Assembly: GCA_021779195.1 (NCBI GenBank)
Contig: JAJYBB010000006.1
Coordinates: forward strand, 1 to 64,000
DNA: 64,000 nucleotides
Reading direction: 5' to 3'
DNA from: Bacteroidota bacterium
GTDB lineage: Bacteria; Bacteroidota; Bacteroidia; Bacteroidales; Paludibacteraceae
Part shown: piece by piece, positions 7,441 to 16,347 of the stretch
How the letters are laid out: every line of letters begins with the position of its first letter
Numbering within the stretch: position 1 is the first letter of the stretch
The notes under the pieces: model-generated
Databases searched by the model: none
What the model was told of the DNA's origin: nothing
What the model saw: the letters and a program-made list of their open reading frames with translations, nothing else
Translations under genes and position numbers: made by a program

Positions 7441-8895
7441 ATGTTTGAACAGACTTTCAAAAATATCGATGACATATTGCATAAAGATGCAGGATGTGGG
7501 AGTGAATTAGATTATGTTGAGCAATCGTCGTGGATACTTTTTTTGAAATACTTGGATGATTTGGAAACCGCCCGGGCTCTGGAAGCCATGCTTAAAAGCG
7601 AAACCTATCAACCTATAATTGACAAAGATTACAGTTGGAGTACGTGGGCAGCACCCAAAACCGCCGACGGAAAACAAGACCATAACTCAGCCCAATCGGG
7701 CGACGACCTGATTGATTTCGTAAACGCAAAACTCTTTCCCTATTTGCGTAAATTCAAGAACGAAGAAACTTCACCCTTTACCATTGAATATAAAATTGGT
7801 GAGATTTTTGGCGAACTGCGTAACCGCATTTCCAGTGGGTACAATCTGCGGGAAATTCTGTGGATGGTGGACGAACTGAAGTTCCAAACCAGCAAAGAAA
7901 AACACGAACTCAGTCACTTGTACGAAAGCCGCATTCACCGCATGGGTAGTGCCGGACGAAACGGAGGTGAATATTATACACCTCGTCCACTCATTAAAAC
8001 CATTGTAAAAGTAATCAACCCCGAAATTGGCAACACGGTGTACGATGCTGCTTGTGGTAGTGGTGGTTTCTTGTGCGAGGCATTCAACCACATGAAAAAA
8101 AGTGCCAAAGGCGTGGGCGACATGGAAATACTTCAATCACGCAGTTTTTACGGCAAAGAAAAGAAGGGACTGGCTTACATTATTGGCATTATGAACATGA
8201 TTTTGCATGGCATTGAAGCTCCCAATATTATTCACACCAATACATTAGCTGAGAACTTAGCCGACGTACAGGAACGTGACCGTTACGATATTGTATTAGC
8301 TAATCCACCCTTTGGAGGTAAGGAGCGTGACGAAGTGCAACAAAATTTCCCAATACGCACAGGCGAAACAGCTTACTTGTTTATGCAGCATTTTATCAAA
8401 TACCTCAGGGCTGGCGGTCGTGCAGGGATTGTAATTAAAAACACATTCCTGAGCAACACCGACAATGCTTCGGTGGCTCTCCGCCGCAAGCTGCTCGAAG
8501 AATGCAACTTGTATGCAGTGCTCGACCTTCCTGGTGGTGTGTTTACCGGTGCAGGTGTGAAAACTGTAGTTTTATTTTTCGATAAAGGACAACCAACCGA
8601 GAATATCTGGTATTACCAACTCAAACTAACCCGCAATTTGGGGAAAACAAGCCCATTGAACGAAAAAGATTTAGCCGAATTCGTGGCACTTCAGCATAAA
8701 AATGAAGAGAGCGAAAATTCATGGATAATAAATGTGGCTGACCTTGATTCTGCTACACTGGACTTATCAGCCAAAAACCCAAACCGTAAAGAAGAAACCG
8801 ACCTTCGTACTCCTGCTGAAATAGCTGCCGAAATGCAAGACATAAACGAAGAAAACACCCTGTTATTAAACGATATTCTAAGTCTGTTGCAATGA
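7441..8895 (+). CDS. hsdM: Type I restriction-modification DNA methyltransferase subunit
   Basis: A 484-residue adenine-N6 methyltransferase. It has the N-terminal HsdM helical domain (about 1-150), then the SAM-binding motif I DAACGSGGF starting at D202, and the catalytic motif IV NPPF at 288-291 (N6-adenine type). The length is normal for the shorter HsdM family. It acts in the nucleus of the M2S methylase and, with HsdR, in restriction. It overlaps hsdS by the ATGA at 8892-8895, so the two are co-translated. No catalytic residue is missing. Confidence 0.93.
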   Translation: MFEQTFKNIDDILHKDAGCGSELDYVEQSSWILFLKYLDDLETARALEAMLKSETYQPIIDKDYSWSTWAAPKTADGKQDHNSAQSGDDLIDFVNAKLFPYLRKFKNEETSPFTIEYKIGEIFGELRNRISSGYNLREILWMVDELKFQTSKEKHELSHLYESRIHRMGSAGRNGGEYYTPRPLIKTIVKVINPEIGNTVYDAACGSGGFLCEAFNHMKKSAKGVGDMEILQSRSFYGKEKKGLAYIIGIMNMILHGIEAPNIIHTNTLAENLADVQERDRYDIVLANPPFGGKERDEVQQNFPIRTGETAYLFMQHFIKYLRAGGRAGIVIKNTFLSNTDNASVALRRKLLEECNLYAVLDLPGGVFTGAGVKTVVLFFDKGQPTENIWYYQLKLTRNLGKTSPLNEKDLAEFVALQHKNEESENSWIINVADLDSATLDLSAKNPNRKEETDLRTPAEIAAEMQDINEENTLLLNDILSLLQ

Positions 8896-10103
8896 AAAAA
8901 GGGTGGGAAATAAAAAAACTTTCTGAAATAGGGAAAGTATTTAATGGCAACAGTATTAATGAAAAAGTCAAGAAAGACAAATATTTAGGCATTGATAATG
9001 GATTCCCTTTCATAGCAACAAAAGATATTAGCTATGAAAGTGTTATTGATTATGATAATGGAGTTAAAATCCCATTTGAAGAAAAGTCGTCTTTTAAAAC
9101 TGCACCGGAGAATACAGTTCTTATTTGTGCAGAAGGCGGAAGCGCAGGAAGAAAAATAGGATTTACAAATCAGACTGTTTGCTTTGGGAATAAGTTGTTT
9201 GCTCTTGCAACGAATAAGAATGTTGATAGTCGCTACGTTTACTATTATTATTTCAGTTCAACATTTCAGAAACACTTTGCTGTTGAATTAACAGGTATTA
9301 TTGGTGGTGTTTCAATGAATAAATTTAAAGATTTAGAAATTCCAATTCCACCTCTTCCTGAACAGCAACAAATCGTTGAATTTTTAGATAATGCCTTTAA
9401 AAAGATTAACGAATTAAAAGCCAATGCCGAACGGAATCTACAAAATGCCAAAGAACTGTTTGAAAGTGCATTGACAGACGAATTGAAAACAAGAAAAGGA
9501 TGGGAAGAAAAAAAATTGGGAGAACTTGCCACTTTTAGAAATGGTATGAATTTTACAAGGACTGGAAAAGGTGACGTGATACAAATAGTTGGAGTAAAGG
9601 ACTTTCAGAAAAGTTTTTGGGTTCCATTTGACACCTTAGAAACAGTAACGTTGGATGGCAAACTTAATGAAATAGATTTACTTAAAGAAAATGATATTTT
9701 GGCGGTACGCTCTAATGGCAATCCAGCACTTATTGGTAGAACTCTATTATCTGGTAAAGTAAACGGAAATATTTCTCATTCAGGTTTTACAATCAGAATA
9801 AGATTAGATTCGTCCATTATTTCACCGATTTATTTATGTCATTATTTAAAGACACAAAAAACGAGAAAAGAGCTCGTTGATAGTGGCAATGGAGTTGGAA
9901 TCAAAAGTTTGAATCAAGGTTCGCTTTCTTCTTTATCAATTCCTTTTCCTAAATCACTTATCGAACAGCAAACCATAGTTCAAAAGTTAGAGGTTTTATC
10001 TTCTAATTGTCAATCATTGGAAACCAACTATCAAAAAACGATTGTTCAATGTGAGGAACTAAAAAAAGCAGTATTGGCAAAAGCATTTAATGGGGAATTA
10101 TAA
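8892..10103 (+). CDS. hsdS: Type I restriction-modification specificity subunit
   Basis: A 403-residue HsdS with the two-fold layout of target recognition domain, central conserved helix, second target domain and final helix. The first half opens KGWEIKKLSEIGKVF and the second KGWEEKKLGELATFR, marking the two TRDs. Conserved helices follow PLPEQQQIVEFLD and SLIEQQTIVQKLE. It sets the DNA sequence that is methylated or cut; the sequence itself cannot be predicted here. It is placed between hsdM and an AlbA_2 ATPase gene that starts at or overlaps its stop codon. Only one hsdS is present, and no recombinase-shuffled spare TRD is seen. Confidence 0.93.
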   Translation: MKKGWEIKKLSEIGKVFNGNSINEKVKKDKYLGIDNGFPFIATKDISYESVIDYDNGVKIPFEEKSSFKTAPENTVLICAEGGSAGRKIGFTNQTVCFGNKLFALATNKNVDSRYVYYYYFSSTFQKHFAVELTGIIGGVSMNKFKDLEIPIPPLPEQQQIVEFLDNAFKKINELKANAERNLQNAKELFESALTDELKTRKGWEEKKLGELATFRNGMNFTRTGKGDVIQIVGVKDFQKSFWVPFDTLETVTLDGKLNEIDLLKENDILAVRSNGNPALIGRTLLSGKVNGNISHSGFTIRIRLDSSIISPIYLCHYLKTQKTRKELVDSGNGVGIKSLNQGSLSSLSIPFPKSLIEQQTIVQKLEVLSSNCQSLETNYQKTIVQCEELKKAVLAKAFNGEL

Positions 10104-11556
10104 TATGGAAACAGAAAAATACACAAAACTAATCAATGATTTGGTACGTATGCCAGCTGAATGTGAGTGGATGGAATTTAAGCAGAATTTCCACTCGCCC
10201 GAAGAAATTGGCGAGCGCATTTCAGCCCTTTCAAACGGTGCTTGTTTACACAATCAACCTTACGGCTATTTGGTTTTTGGCGTAAAAGATGGTACGCACG
10301 AAATTACGGGTACTACTTTCAAAGTAAAAACCCATACCAGGGGTAACGAAAACCTGGAGAATTGGCTAATAAACCGCTTAAGTCCCCGCATTGATTTTGT
10401 GGCTCATGAGTTCGACTATGATCACGAAAGGCACATTTCGCTTTTCGTCATTCCTGCTGCCACCAATCGCCCAGTCGATTTCCTGAACACTTCTTACATA
10501 CGTGTTGGCAGTGTTACACGCAAATTGAGTGAGTTCCCCGAGAAAGAAGCAAAAATTTGGCGCACTGCTTCGGGTACTGTTTTCGAGAAAGAAATTGCAA
10601 AAACCAATGTAAGTGCTGCGGATATAATCCAACTGCTCAGCACTCAAACCTATTTCGATCTGCTTAAAATTCCCTATCCGTCAAACCAACAGGGCGTTAT
10701 TGAAAAATTTATTTCCGAAGGCCTCATTGTAAAAGACAAAGTAAATTACCACATAACAAATCTGGGTGCTATACTCTTTGCTAAAAATCTAACCGATTTT
10801 GATTCGGTCTATCGCAAATCGGTAAGAGTGATAGTGTACAAAGGAAAAAATAAAATCGAAACCATTCGGGAGCAAATTGGTACCAAAGGGTATGCAGTTG
10901 GTTTCGAAGGATTGGTCGATTGGATTAATAGCCAGTTGCCTGCCAACGAGGAAATAGGTAAAGCATTACGCAAAGAAACCCGGATGTACCCCGAAATTGC
11001 CATTCGTGAATTGGTTGCAAATGCCATTATTCACCAGGACTTTTCCGAAAAAGGTTTTCCGATGGTTGAAATCTATTCCGACCGTATTGAAATTTCCAAT
11101 CCCGGAAACCCACTTATCAATCCCGAACGGTTTATCGACGAATATATCTCACGTAACGACAAGTTAGCTGACCTGATGCGCCGTATGGGTTATTGTGAGG
11201 AAAAAGGTAGCGGATTAGATAAAGTAATTTTCTATGTGGAATTATTTCAGCTTCCTGCAATCAATGTTATTAATGGCGATAACCGTACAAGTGTAACCAT
11301 GTATAGCTATATGCCACTCAACGACATGGATAAAAAAGATAGAGTGCGTGCTTGTTATCAACATGCCTGCCTGAAATATGTGTCCAATGAAAAAATGACC
11401 AATCAAAGTTTACGTGAGCGGTTTCAGATTGAGGTTCATAACTATTCCATTGCCTCACGTATCATTCGGGAAGCAATGGACGAGGGTGTGATTAAAGAAA
11501 TTGATCCTGATAATAAATCCCGCAAATATGCTGGATATATTCCATTCTGGGCATGA
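10090..11556 (+). CDS. AlbA_2/Schlafen-type ATP-binding protein linked to the restriction operon
   Basis: A 488-residue protein with an N-terminal AlbA_2 domain (about 18-150; ECEWMEFKQNFHSPEEIGER, then YGYLVFGVKDGTHEITG) and a C-terminal ATP-binding domain of the HATPase_c_4 type with ELVANAIIHQDF and a Gly-rich GSGLDKVIF. A winged-helix tail is likely. The family is often encoded beside type I systems and other defence genes, as a putative DNA- or RNA-binding regulator; its exact job there is not established. The ATG at 10090 overlaps hsdS; ATG 10105, one base after the hsdS stop, is a good alternative. It ends the first restriction operon. Confidence 0.82.
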   Translation: MGNYNMETEKYTKLINDLVRMPAECEWMEFKQNFHSPEEIGERISALSNGACLHNQPYGYLVFGVKDGTHEITGTTFKVKTHTRGNENLENWLINRLSPRIDFVAHEFDYDHERHISLFVIPAATNRPVDFLNTSYIRVGSVTRKLSEFPEKEAKIWRTASGTVFEKEIAKTNVSAADIIQLLSTQTYFDLLKIPYPSNQQGVIEKFISEGLIVKDKVNYHITNLGAILFAKNLTDFDSVYRKSVRVIVYKGKNKIETIREQIGTKGYAVGFEGLVDWINSQLPANEEIGKALRKETRMYPEIAIRELVANAIIHQDFSEKGFPMVEIYSDRIEISNPGNPLINPERFIDEYISRNDKLADLMRRMGYCEEKGSGLDKVIFYVELFQLPAINVINGDNRTSVTMYSYMPLNDMDKKDRVRACYQHACLKYVSNEKMTNQSLRERFQIEVHNYSIASRIIREAMDEGVIKEIDPDNKSRKYAGYIPFWA

Positions 11557-11573
11557 TTTCTTCTCGATAGTAA

Positions 11574-12090
11574 TTCTTATGTGACGGTCATGTGATAGAA
11601 ACCGGCATTCTAAAATTACATAACTGATTTTCAGCACTTCCTTATTTGATGGTTATGTGATGAATCTTTTGATTAATTCTATTGAGCAAAACTTGTAAGA
11701 AAACGGATAAATGCTTTATAAGATGCTCTATAGAAACAAAACGTTTTAATGTATTATTAAAGCAAAACATGCAAGAAAACGACCAAATGCTTTAATTGTG
11801 CTTTAATTGGAGCTTGTTTTTATAAAGCAAAAGTTGTAAGAAAACGCATAAATGCTCAATAGTTTGCTCTATAGAAAATAGTAAAGTTTATTTGATGGTT
11901 ATTTGATAAATCTAACCGCACTTATTAGTAAGTAGCTGATAATCTATCAATTCTTATTTGACGGTTATTTGATAGATGTGGTTTTATAGGATAATATTTC
12001 TTATGTGACGGTCATGTGATAGAAATGCACATTTTTAAAACACATTGCTGATTTACAGCATATTCTTATGTGATGGTTATGTGATAGACG
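11574..12090. repeat. Interspersed repeat tract: six A repeats and three B repeats, non-coding
   Basis: The gap between the AlbA_2 gene and hsdR holds two repeat families. Family A (about 28 bp, built from two TTATGTGA/TTATTTGA units 11 bp apart) lies at 11574-11601, 11638-11664, 11887-11910, 11951-11978, 11998-12025 and 12063-12090; the first and fifth are identical. Family B (31 bp, AGCAAAAC...AAATGCT) lies at 11685-11715, 11761-11791 and 11826-11856. The A1-A2 and A5-A6 pairs also share a related spacer containing CTGATTT and CAGCA. It is not a CRISPR. Possible roles are iterons, tandem operators or an oriT; none can be proven here. Confidence 0.65.
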
Positions 12091-12121
12091 AAATACAAAC
12101 TCAAATTATAACAAACTTTAG

Positions 12122-12135
12122 CCCCCTTTAGGGGG
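12122..12135. repeat. GC-rich REP-like palindrome before hsdR
   Basis: CCCCC and GGGGG flank TTTA, then comes a G-rich tail (TTGGGGGTAGG). It lies 22 bases before the hsdR start codon and could affect its translation. The same kind of palindrome sits inside two replication genes of the element. Confidence 0.5.
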
Positions 12136-12157
12136 TTGGGGGTAGGTCTTTAATCTT

Positions 12158-14590
12158 ATGAATGAATCTCAAACCCGACTCGACAAAATTGACCCCAAGC
12201 TAAAACAAGCAGGTTGGAACGTTACGGACGATAGCCGTATCATTACCGAATACGTCATTGCTAAAGGAAAAATCAGTATTTCTGAAAAACAAAAAATACT
12301 GAAAGCCGATTATATTCTGAGCTACAAGGGCGTAAAATTAGCCATTGTCGAAGCCAAAAGTGATGAATTACCTGTTGGTGAGGGAGTCATGCAAGCCAAG
12401 CTCTACGCTCAAATGATGCGTATTCGCTATGCATACGCTACCAACGGAAACGAGATTTATGAAATAGATAGGAAAACGGGCGAAGAAGGACCCGTTACCG
12501 AATTTCCAAGCCCCGAAATACTGTGGAATCGTACTTTCGGAGACGTAAACGAATGGCGCGATAAATTCTACGCTGAACCGTTCTACATTGACGAAGGTAA
12601 AAAGTTACGCTACTATCAGGAAATTGCCGTAAATCGTGTGCTCGAAGCCATAGCCAACGAAAAAATACGCATATTACTTACACTTGCTACCGGAACAGGA
12701 AAAACCATGCTTGCATTTCAAATTGCATGGAAACTGTATCAAACCCGATGGAATATCAGCAAATCCGAACGCCGACCACGCATTCTCTTTCTGGCCGACC
12801 GAAATATATTAGCCAATCAGGCTTTCAATGGTTTTGGTGGTTTTAGTAAAATGGACGAAAACAGCGTAACTCGTATAAGTCCCAAAAGTATCAAAAAGAA
12901 AGGCGGACAAGTTCCCAAAAATGCCAGTGTATTCTTTACCATTTTCCAAACATTCGATTCTGGCGATGCCGAACCTCATTTTGGTCAGTACCCGCAGGAC
13001 TTTTTCGATTTTATCATTATCGACGAGTGTCACCGTGGCGGTGCAAGCGACGAGAGCCGTTGGCGCAGAATTATGGAGTATTTTTCACCGGCAGTGCAGT
13101 TGGGCTTAACCGCCACACCCCGACGTGATGTAAATGCCGATACTTATGATTATTTTGGAAAACCTGTGTTTGAGTATTCACTCAAAGAAGGCATAAACGA
13201 TGGATATCTCACACCTTTCCGACATGTGGTATTGCAAAGCAATATCGATAATTACGTGTATCAACCCACCGACACCATTGTGGATGGCGATATAGACGAA
13301 GTAGAAAAACTCGTAAAAGGGAAAACCTATGTTGAAACTGATTTTTATCAGGGCAAAATTGAAATAAAACAACGTGATGAAGCTCGGGTAAAAGAGTTTA
13401 TGAAGAATATGGGCAAGACAGAGAAAACGCTCATATTCTGTTATACACAAGCCCATGCAGCAGCAATCAGGGATTTGATTAACCAGCAAAAGAAAGTAAA
13501 TAACGCTTTGTATTGTGTTCGTGTAACCGCTAACGATGGTGAACAGGGCGAAAACTATCTCAAAGAATTTCAGGACAACGAAAAAACAATACCAACAATA
13601 CTCACCACCTCACAAAAACTCTCAACAGGAGTTGATGCGCTCAATGTACGTAATATCGTTCTGCTCCGCCCAATCAATTCAATGATTGAGTTTAAACAGA
13701 TTATTGGACGTGGTACCCGGTGCTTTGATGGTAAATCTTATTTTACGATATACGATTTTGTGGAGGCATACAAGAAGTTTGCTGACCCGGCTTGGGATGG
13801 ACTTCCTGTTTGTAGCAAATGTGGTGAAGATCCTTGCACTTGCGAAAAGAAACCTCAACCTTATCCATGTCCTGAATGTGGCGAAATTCCATGTGTGTGC
13901 GAAACTACTACTGAACCGTGTCCGGTGTGTGGTCAAGACCCTTGCACTTGTCCAAAACAAACTGAACCATGTCCGAAATGTGGAAACCTGCCCTGTACAT
14001 GTGTGAAAAAACGATCATTGATAGTTAACCTTTCTGACGGTCGCACCCGACAAATACAACATATAAAGACCGATTTCTTTTGGGATGCTGATGGAAAACC
14101 CATTTCAGCACAAGACTTTCTGGAAAAAATGTTTGGTCAGTTACCCGATTTTTTCAGCGATGAAGAAGAACTCCGCAAAACATGGTCAGACCCATACACC
14201 CGCAAAGTGTTATTGGGGAAAATGGCTGATGTAGGTTACGACGACGAAGTGTTGAAGAAAGTACAAACCATTATTAATGCCGAAAATAGCGACTTGTACG
14301 ATGTGTTGGAATACATTGCTTTTGCCAAAGAACCTATTGAACGGCTTCAACGTGCCAACACAGCTCAGGCGCATGGCTACATTGGCTTAAACGAGAAGCA
14401 AAAGGAATTTATCAACTTCGTTCTGGCCAAATACATTGAATCCGGTGTAAACGAACTCTCAATCGAAAACCTGCCCGAATTACTCAAATTCAAATACGGA
14501 ACAGCTATGGACGGAATCCGTGAACTGGGCGACATTCAGATTACTCAAAACACCTTTGTTGGTTTCCAGAAGTATCTATACGGGGCGTAA
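12158..14590 (+). CDS. hsdR: Type I restriction endonuclease/translocase subunit with Cys-rich insertion
   Basis: An 810-residue HsdR of the EcoEI-like group. The N-terminal nuclease region has a PD-(D/E)xK-like core (DYILSYKGVKLAIVEAK). The superfamily 2 motor follows, with Walker A ATGTGKT (177-183), DECHRGG (289-295) and LGLTATP, then the second RecA domain and the arginine-finger region IGRGTRC. Residues 552-615 hold four back-to-back Cys-rich units of the form CPxCGxxPCTC, 16 cysteines in all, likely zinc-binding. The C-terminus is the usual helical EcoEI-type domain. It starts the second restriction operon, separated from hsdM-hsdS by the repeat tract. Confidence 0.93.
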   Translation: MNESQTRLDKIDPKLKQAGWNVTDDSRIITEYVIAKGKISISEKQKILKADYILSYKGVKLAIVEAKSDELPVGEGVMQAKLYAQMMRIRYAYATNGNEIYEIDRKTGEEGPVTEFPSPEILWNRTFGDVNEWRDKFYAEPFYIDEGKKLRYYQEIAVNRVLEAIANEKIRILLTLATGTGKTMLAFQIAWKLYQTRWNISKSERRPRILFLADRNILANQAFNGFGGFSKMDENSVTRISPKSIKKKGGQVPKNASVFFTIFQTFDSGDAEPHFGQYPQDFFDFIIIDECHRGGASDESRWRRIMEYFSPAVQLGLTATPRRDVNADTYDYFGKPVFEYSLKEGINDGYLTPFRHVVLQSNIDNYVYQPTDTIVDGDIDEVEKLVKGKTYVETDFYQGKIEIKQRDEARVKEFMKNMGKTEKTLIFCYTQAHAAAIRDLINQQKKVNNALYCVRVTANDGEQGENYLKEFQDNEKTIPTILTTSQKLSTGVDALNVRNIVLLRPINSMIEFKQIIGRGTRCFDGKSYFTIYDFVEAYKKFADPAWDGLPVCSKCGEDPCTCEKKPQPYPCPECGEIPCVCETTTEPCPVCGQDPCTCPKQTEPCPKCGNLPCTCVKKRSLIVNLSDGRTRQIQHIKTDFFWDADGKPISAQDFLEKMFGQLPDFFSDEEELRKTWSDPYTRKVLLGKMADVGYDDEVLKKVQTIINAENSDLYDVLEYIAFAKEPIERLQRANTAQAHGYIGLNEKQKEFINFVLAKYIESGVNELSIENLPELLKFKYGTAMDGIRELGDIQITQNTFVGFQKYLYGA

Positions 14591-14618
14591 AATAGATGTT
14601 TAACAAAAATACCAAACA

Positions 14619-15158
14619 ATGAAACTATCAGATTTACTGAAAGAAAGCAAGTGGGACAAAGTCAAATCTTATCTACTTCAGTATTATGGTGCTAAAGAAA
14701 ATGATATTGTATTTTCCGAAAAAAGTATTGAAGAATACAAGAAAGTATATCATAGCTTATTTCACATAGAAGTTGCACCAAGCGAAATGCTTATATGGAT
14801 TAAGTTTGATACTTACGACGACGATGATGAAATTTATCCTCGTGTTTATGCTACAGATACCACTTTGAGAGCAAATTCAACTGAATTGGAACACTTTGAT
14901 ATTACTCCTGTACCTTGGAAAGAATGGTTGGGTATGGAAATTTCAGATAAAACAGCTAACGAACTGGATTTGAATAAAATTGTTGCATTATGTTTGTACG
15001 AAATGACCTTTACCGGTTTTGACGAAGAAACTATTCAACAATATTGGGATAAACTATATAAAGAATCTGAAGAATTGAAAAACATGACTCCGGAAGAAAG
15101 AAAGGAGCATACTTTCACAGTGGATGATTTAAGAAAAGAATTGGGACTGGATTTGTAA
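14619..15158 (+). CDS. Unknown acidic protein downstream of hsdR
   Basis: A 179-residue soluble protein, rich in Asp and Glu (for instance DTYDDDDEIYPRVYATD), with no signal peptide or membrane segment. It may belong to a small family of unknown function seen in Bacteroidetes, possibly DUF6557-like, but I am not sure. It starts 28 bases after hsdR and probably shares its transcript. The acidic patch could suggest DNA mimicry or an inhibitor, though that is only speculation. No catalytic motif is recognised. Confidence 0.6.
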   Translation: MKLSDLLKESKWDKVKSYLLQYYGAKENDIVFSEKSIEEYKKVYHSLFHIEVAPSEMLIWIKFDTYDDDDEIYPRVYATDTTLRANSTELEHFDITPVPWKEWLGMEISDKTANELDLNKIVALCLYEMTFTGFDEETIQQYWDKLYKESEELKNMTPEERKEHTFTVDDLRKELGLDL

Positions 15159-15290
15159 AATAAAATTGACTTTACTACTGTTATGATAGGTTTTAAATGG
15201 CGCAAAGCATTAAACTATAGGTGATTGATATGAAATACTTTAATTTATAAACTTTTTATTATTGACTTAACACCACTTAATAAATACTCT

Positions 15291-15758
15291 ATGGAACCAA
15301 CAAAAGAAAACACCTTGTATTTGCCCATTAAGCAAATCTATTTCGATGCAATTATTGAAGGCACAAAAAAAGAAGAATACAGGGAAATAAAAGACACTAC
15401 TTTTAAAAAGTATCTCGAAACATGGAAAGAAAACGGAGAGGAAGGATTTATGTTCGAGGAAGAAAAAGTCAATCCAGATCAAGAGCTTGACATTATGATG
15501 TATAACAATGGCGTTTATCCCTTTATCCCTATTGAGTACAACTACCTTTATTTGGCAGTAGGTTACGAAAAAGAACGTGACACAGCCACTGTAGAAGTAA
15601 CGGATATTACTTTTGAGATTGCAAAAGATAAAAATGGGAAAGATGTTCGTTTTTTCTGGGATAAGAAAGATGGTTTTAGAGCCGACGAAAATGGAGATAG
15701 TGCAATGTGGAATGTTGTATATCATTTAGGTAAAATTGTTGATTTGCATAGAAAATAA
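15291..15758 (+). CDS. ASCH-domain protein
   Basis: A 155-residue protein with features of the ASCH/PUA-like fold: LPIKQIYFDAIIEGTKKEEYR near the N-terminus (the Gly-x-Lys-x-x-Glu-x-Arg signature) and a later EVTDITFE strand. Family members bind RNA or nucleotides; some are amidohydrolases or ribonucleases, others regulators. It lies 131 bases after the previous gene and 6 bases before the HD gene, so it is most likely co-transcribed with HD and GmrSD genes. Substrate unknown. Confidence 0.7.
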   Translation: MEPTKENTLYLPIKQIYFDAIIEGTKKEEYREIKDTTFKKYLETWKENGEEGFMFEEEKVNPDQELDIMMYNNGVYPFIPIEYNYLYLAVGYEKERDTATVEVTDITFEIAKDKNGKDVRFFWDKKDGFRADENGDSAMWNVVYHLGKIVDLHRK

Positions 15759-15764
15759 TCATTT

Positions 15765-16319
15765 ATGGATATTCAATCCGTTTATCAAAAAACCATTCGA
15801 TATGCTGCCGGGAAGCATGCTGAGTTACAACAGACTTTACCCGACAGTATAATTCCGTATGCAGTTCATTTGAGTAATGTGGCTATGGAAATACTGGTTG
15901 CAGCTTCGCAGACTAAGGACTTTGATACAGAATTTGCTATACAGGTAGCTTTGTTGCATGATATATTGGAAGATACTCATGTAACATTTGAAGAATTGGC
16001 AAATGAGTTTGGTAGTAATATAGCAATGGGAGTTTTGGCATTGACCAAAAGAGAGTTTCTTCCAAAAGATCAGCAAATGCCCGATAGTCTTTCACGCATA
16101 AAATTGTGTGCGCCTGAAGTCCGTGCCGTTAAACTCGCCGACAGAATAACAAATCTACAAAAGCCGCCAATGTCATGGACAACTGAAAAGAAACAGAAAT
16201 ACATGAAAGAAGCTAAACTTATTCTAAAAGAATTAAGCGGTACAAATGAATACCTTGAAAACCGAATGCAATTAAAAATCGAAGCATACAAAGAGTATAT
16301 TTTAGATTCAAAATCTTAA
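15765..16319 (+). CDS. HD-domain hydrolase, SpoT/MESH1-like
   Basis: A 184-residue single-domain HD phosphohydrolase. The metal-binding HD pair is H65-D66 in LLHDILEDTHVTFEEL, as in RelA/SpoT hydrolase domains, and the later VKLADRITNLQ matches the conserved KLADR motif. No synthetase, TGS or ACT domain is present, so it is like the small alarmone hydrolases. The likely reaction is removal of pyrophosphate from (p)ppGpp or a related nucleotide, inferred from family. It starts 6 bases after the ASCH stop, suggesting translational coupling. Confidence 0.78.
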   Translation: MDIQSVYQKTIRYAAGKHAELQQTLPDSIIPYAVHLSNVAMEILVAASQTKDFDTEFAIQVALLHDILEDTHVTFEELANEFGSNIAMGVLALTKREFLPKDQQMPDSLSRIKLCAPEVRAVKLADRITNLQKPPMSWTTEKKQKYMKEAKLILKELSGTNEYLENRMQLKIEAYKEYILDSKS

Positions 16320-16347
16320 TCTCATAATACTGAAATAACAAAATAAT

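Noticed and set aside
8892-10103. Phase-variable hsdS inversion locus
   Set aside because: There is a single hsdS and no second target-recognition fragment or inverted repeat with a dedicated recombinase.
11574-12090. CRISPR array
   Set aside because: Repeats are imperfect, of two interleaved families, with uneven spacing (46 to over 200 bases) and related spacers; no cas genes are nearby.
13686-14006. Open frame opposite or inside hsdR Cys-rich region
   Set aside because: It is a frame shadow created by the repeated codons of the Cys-rich units.
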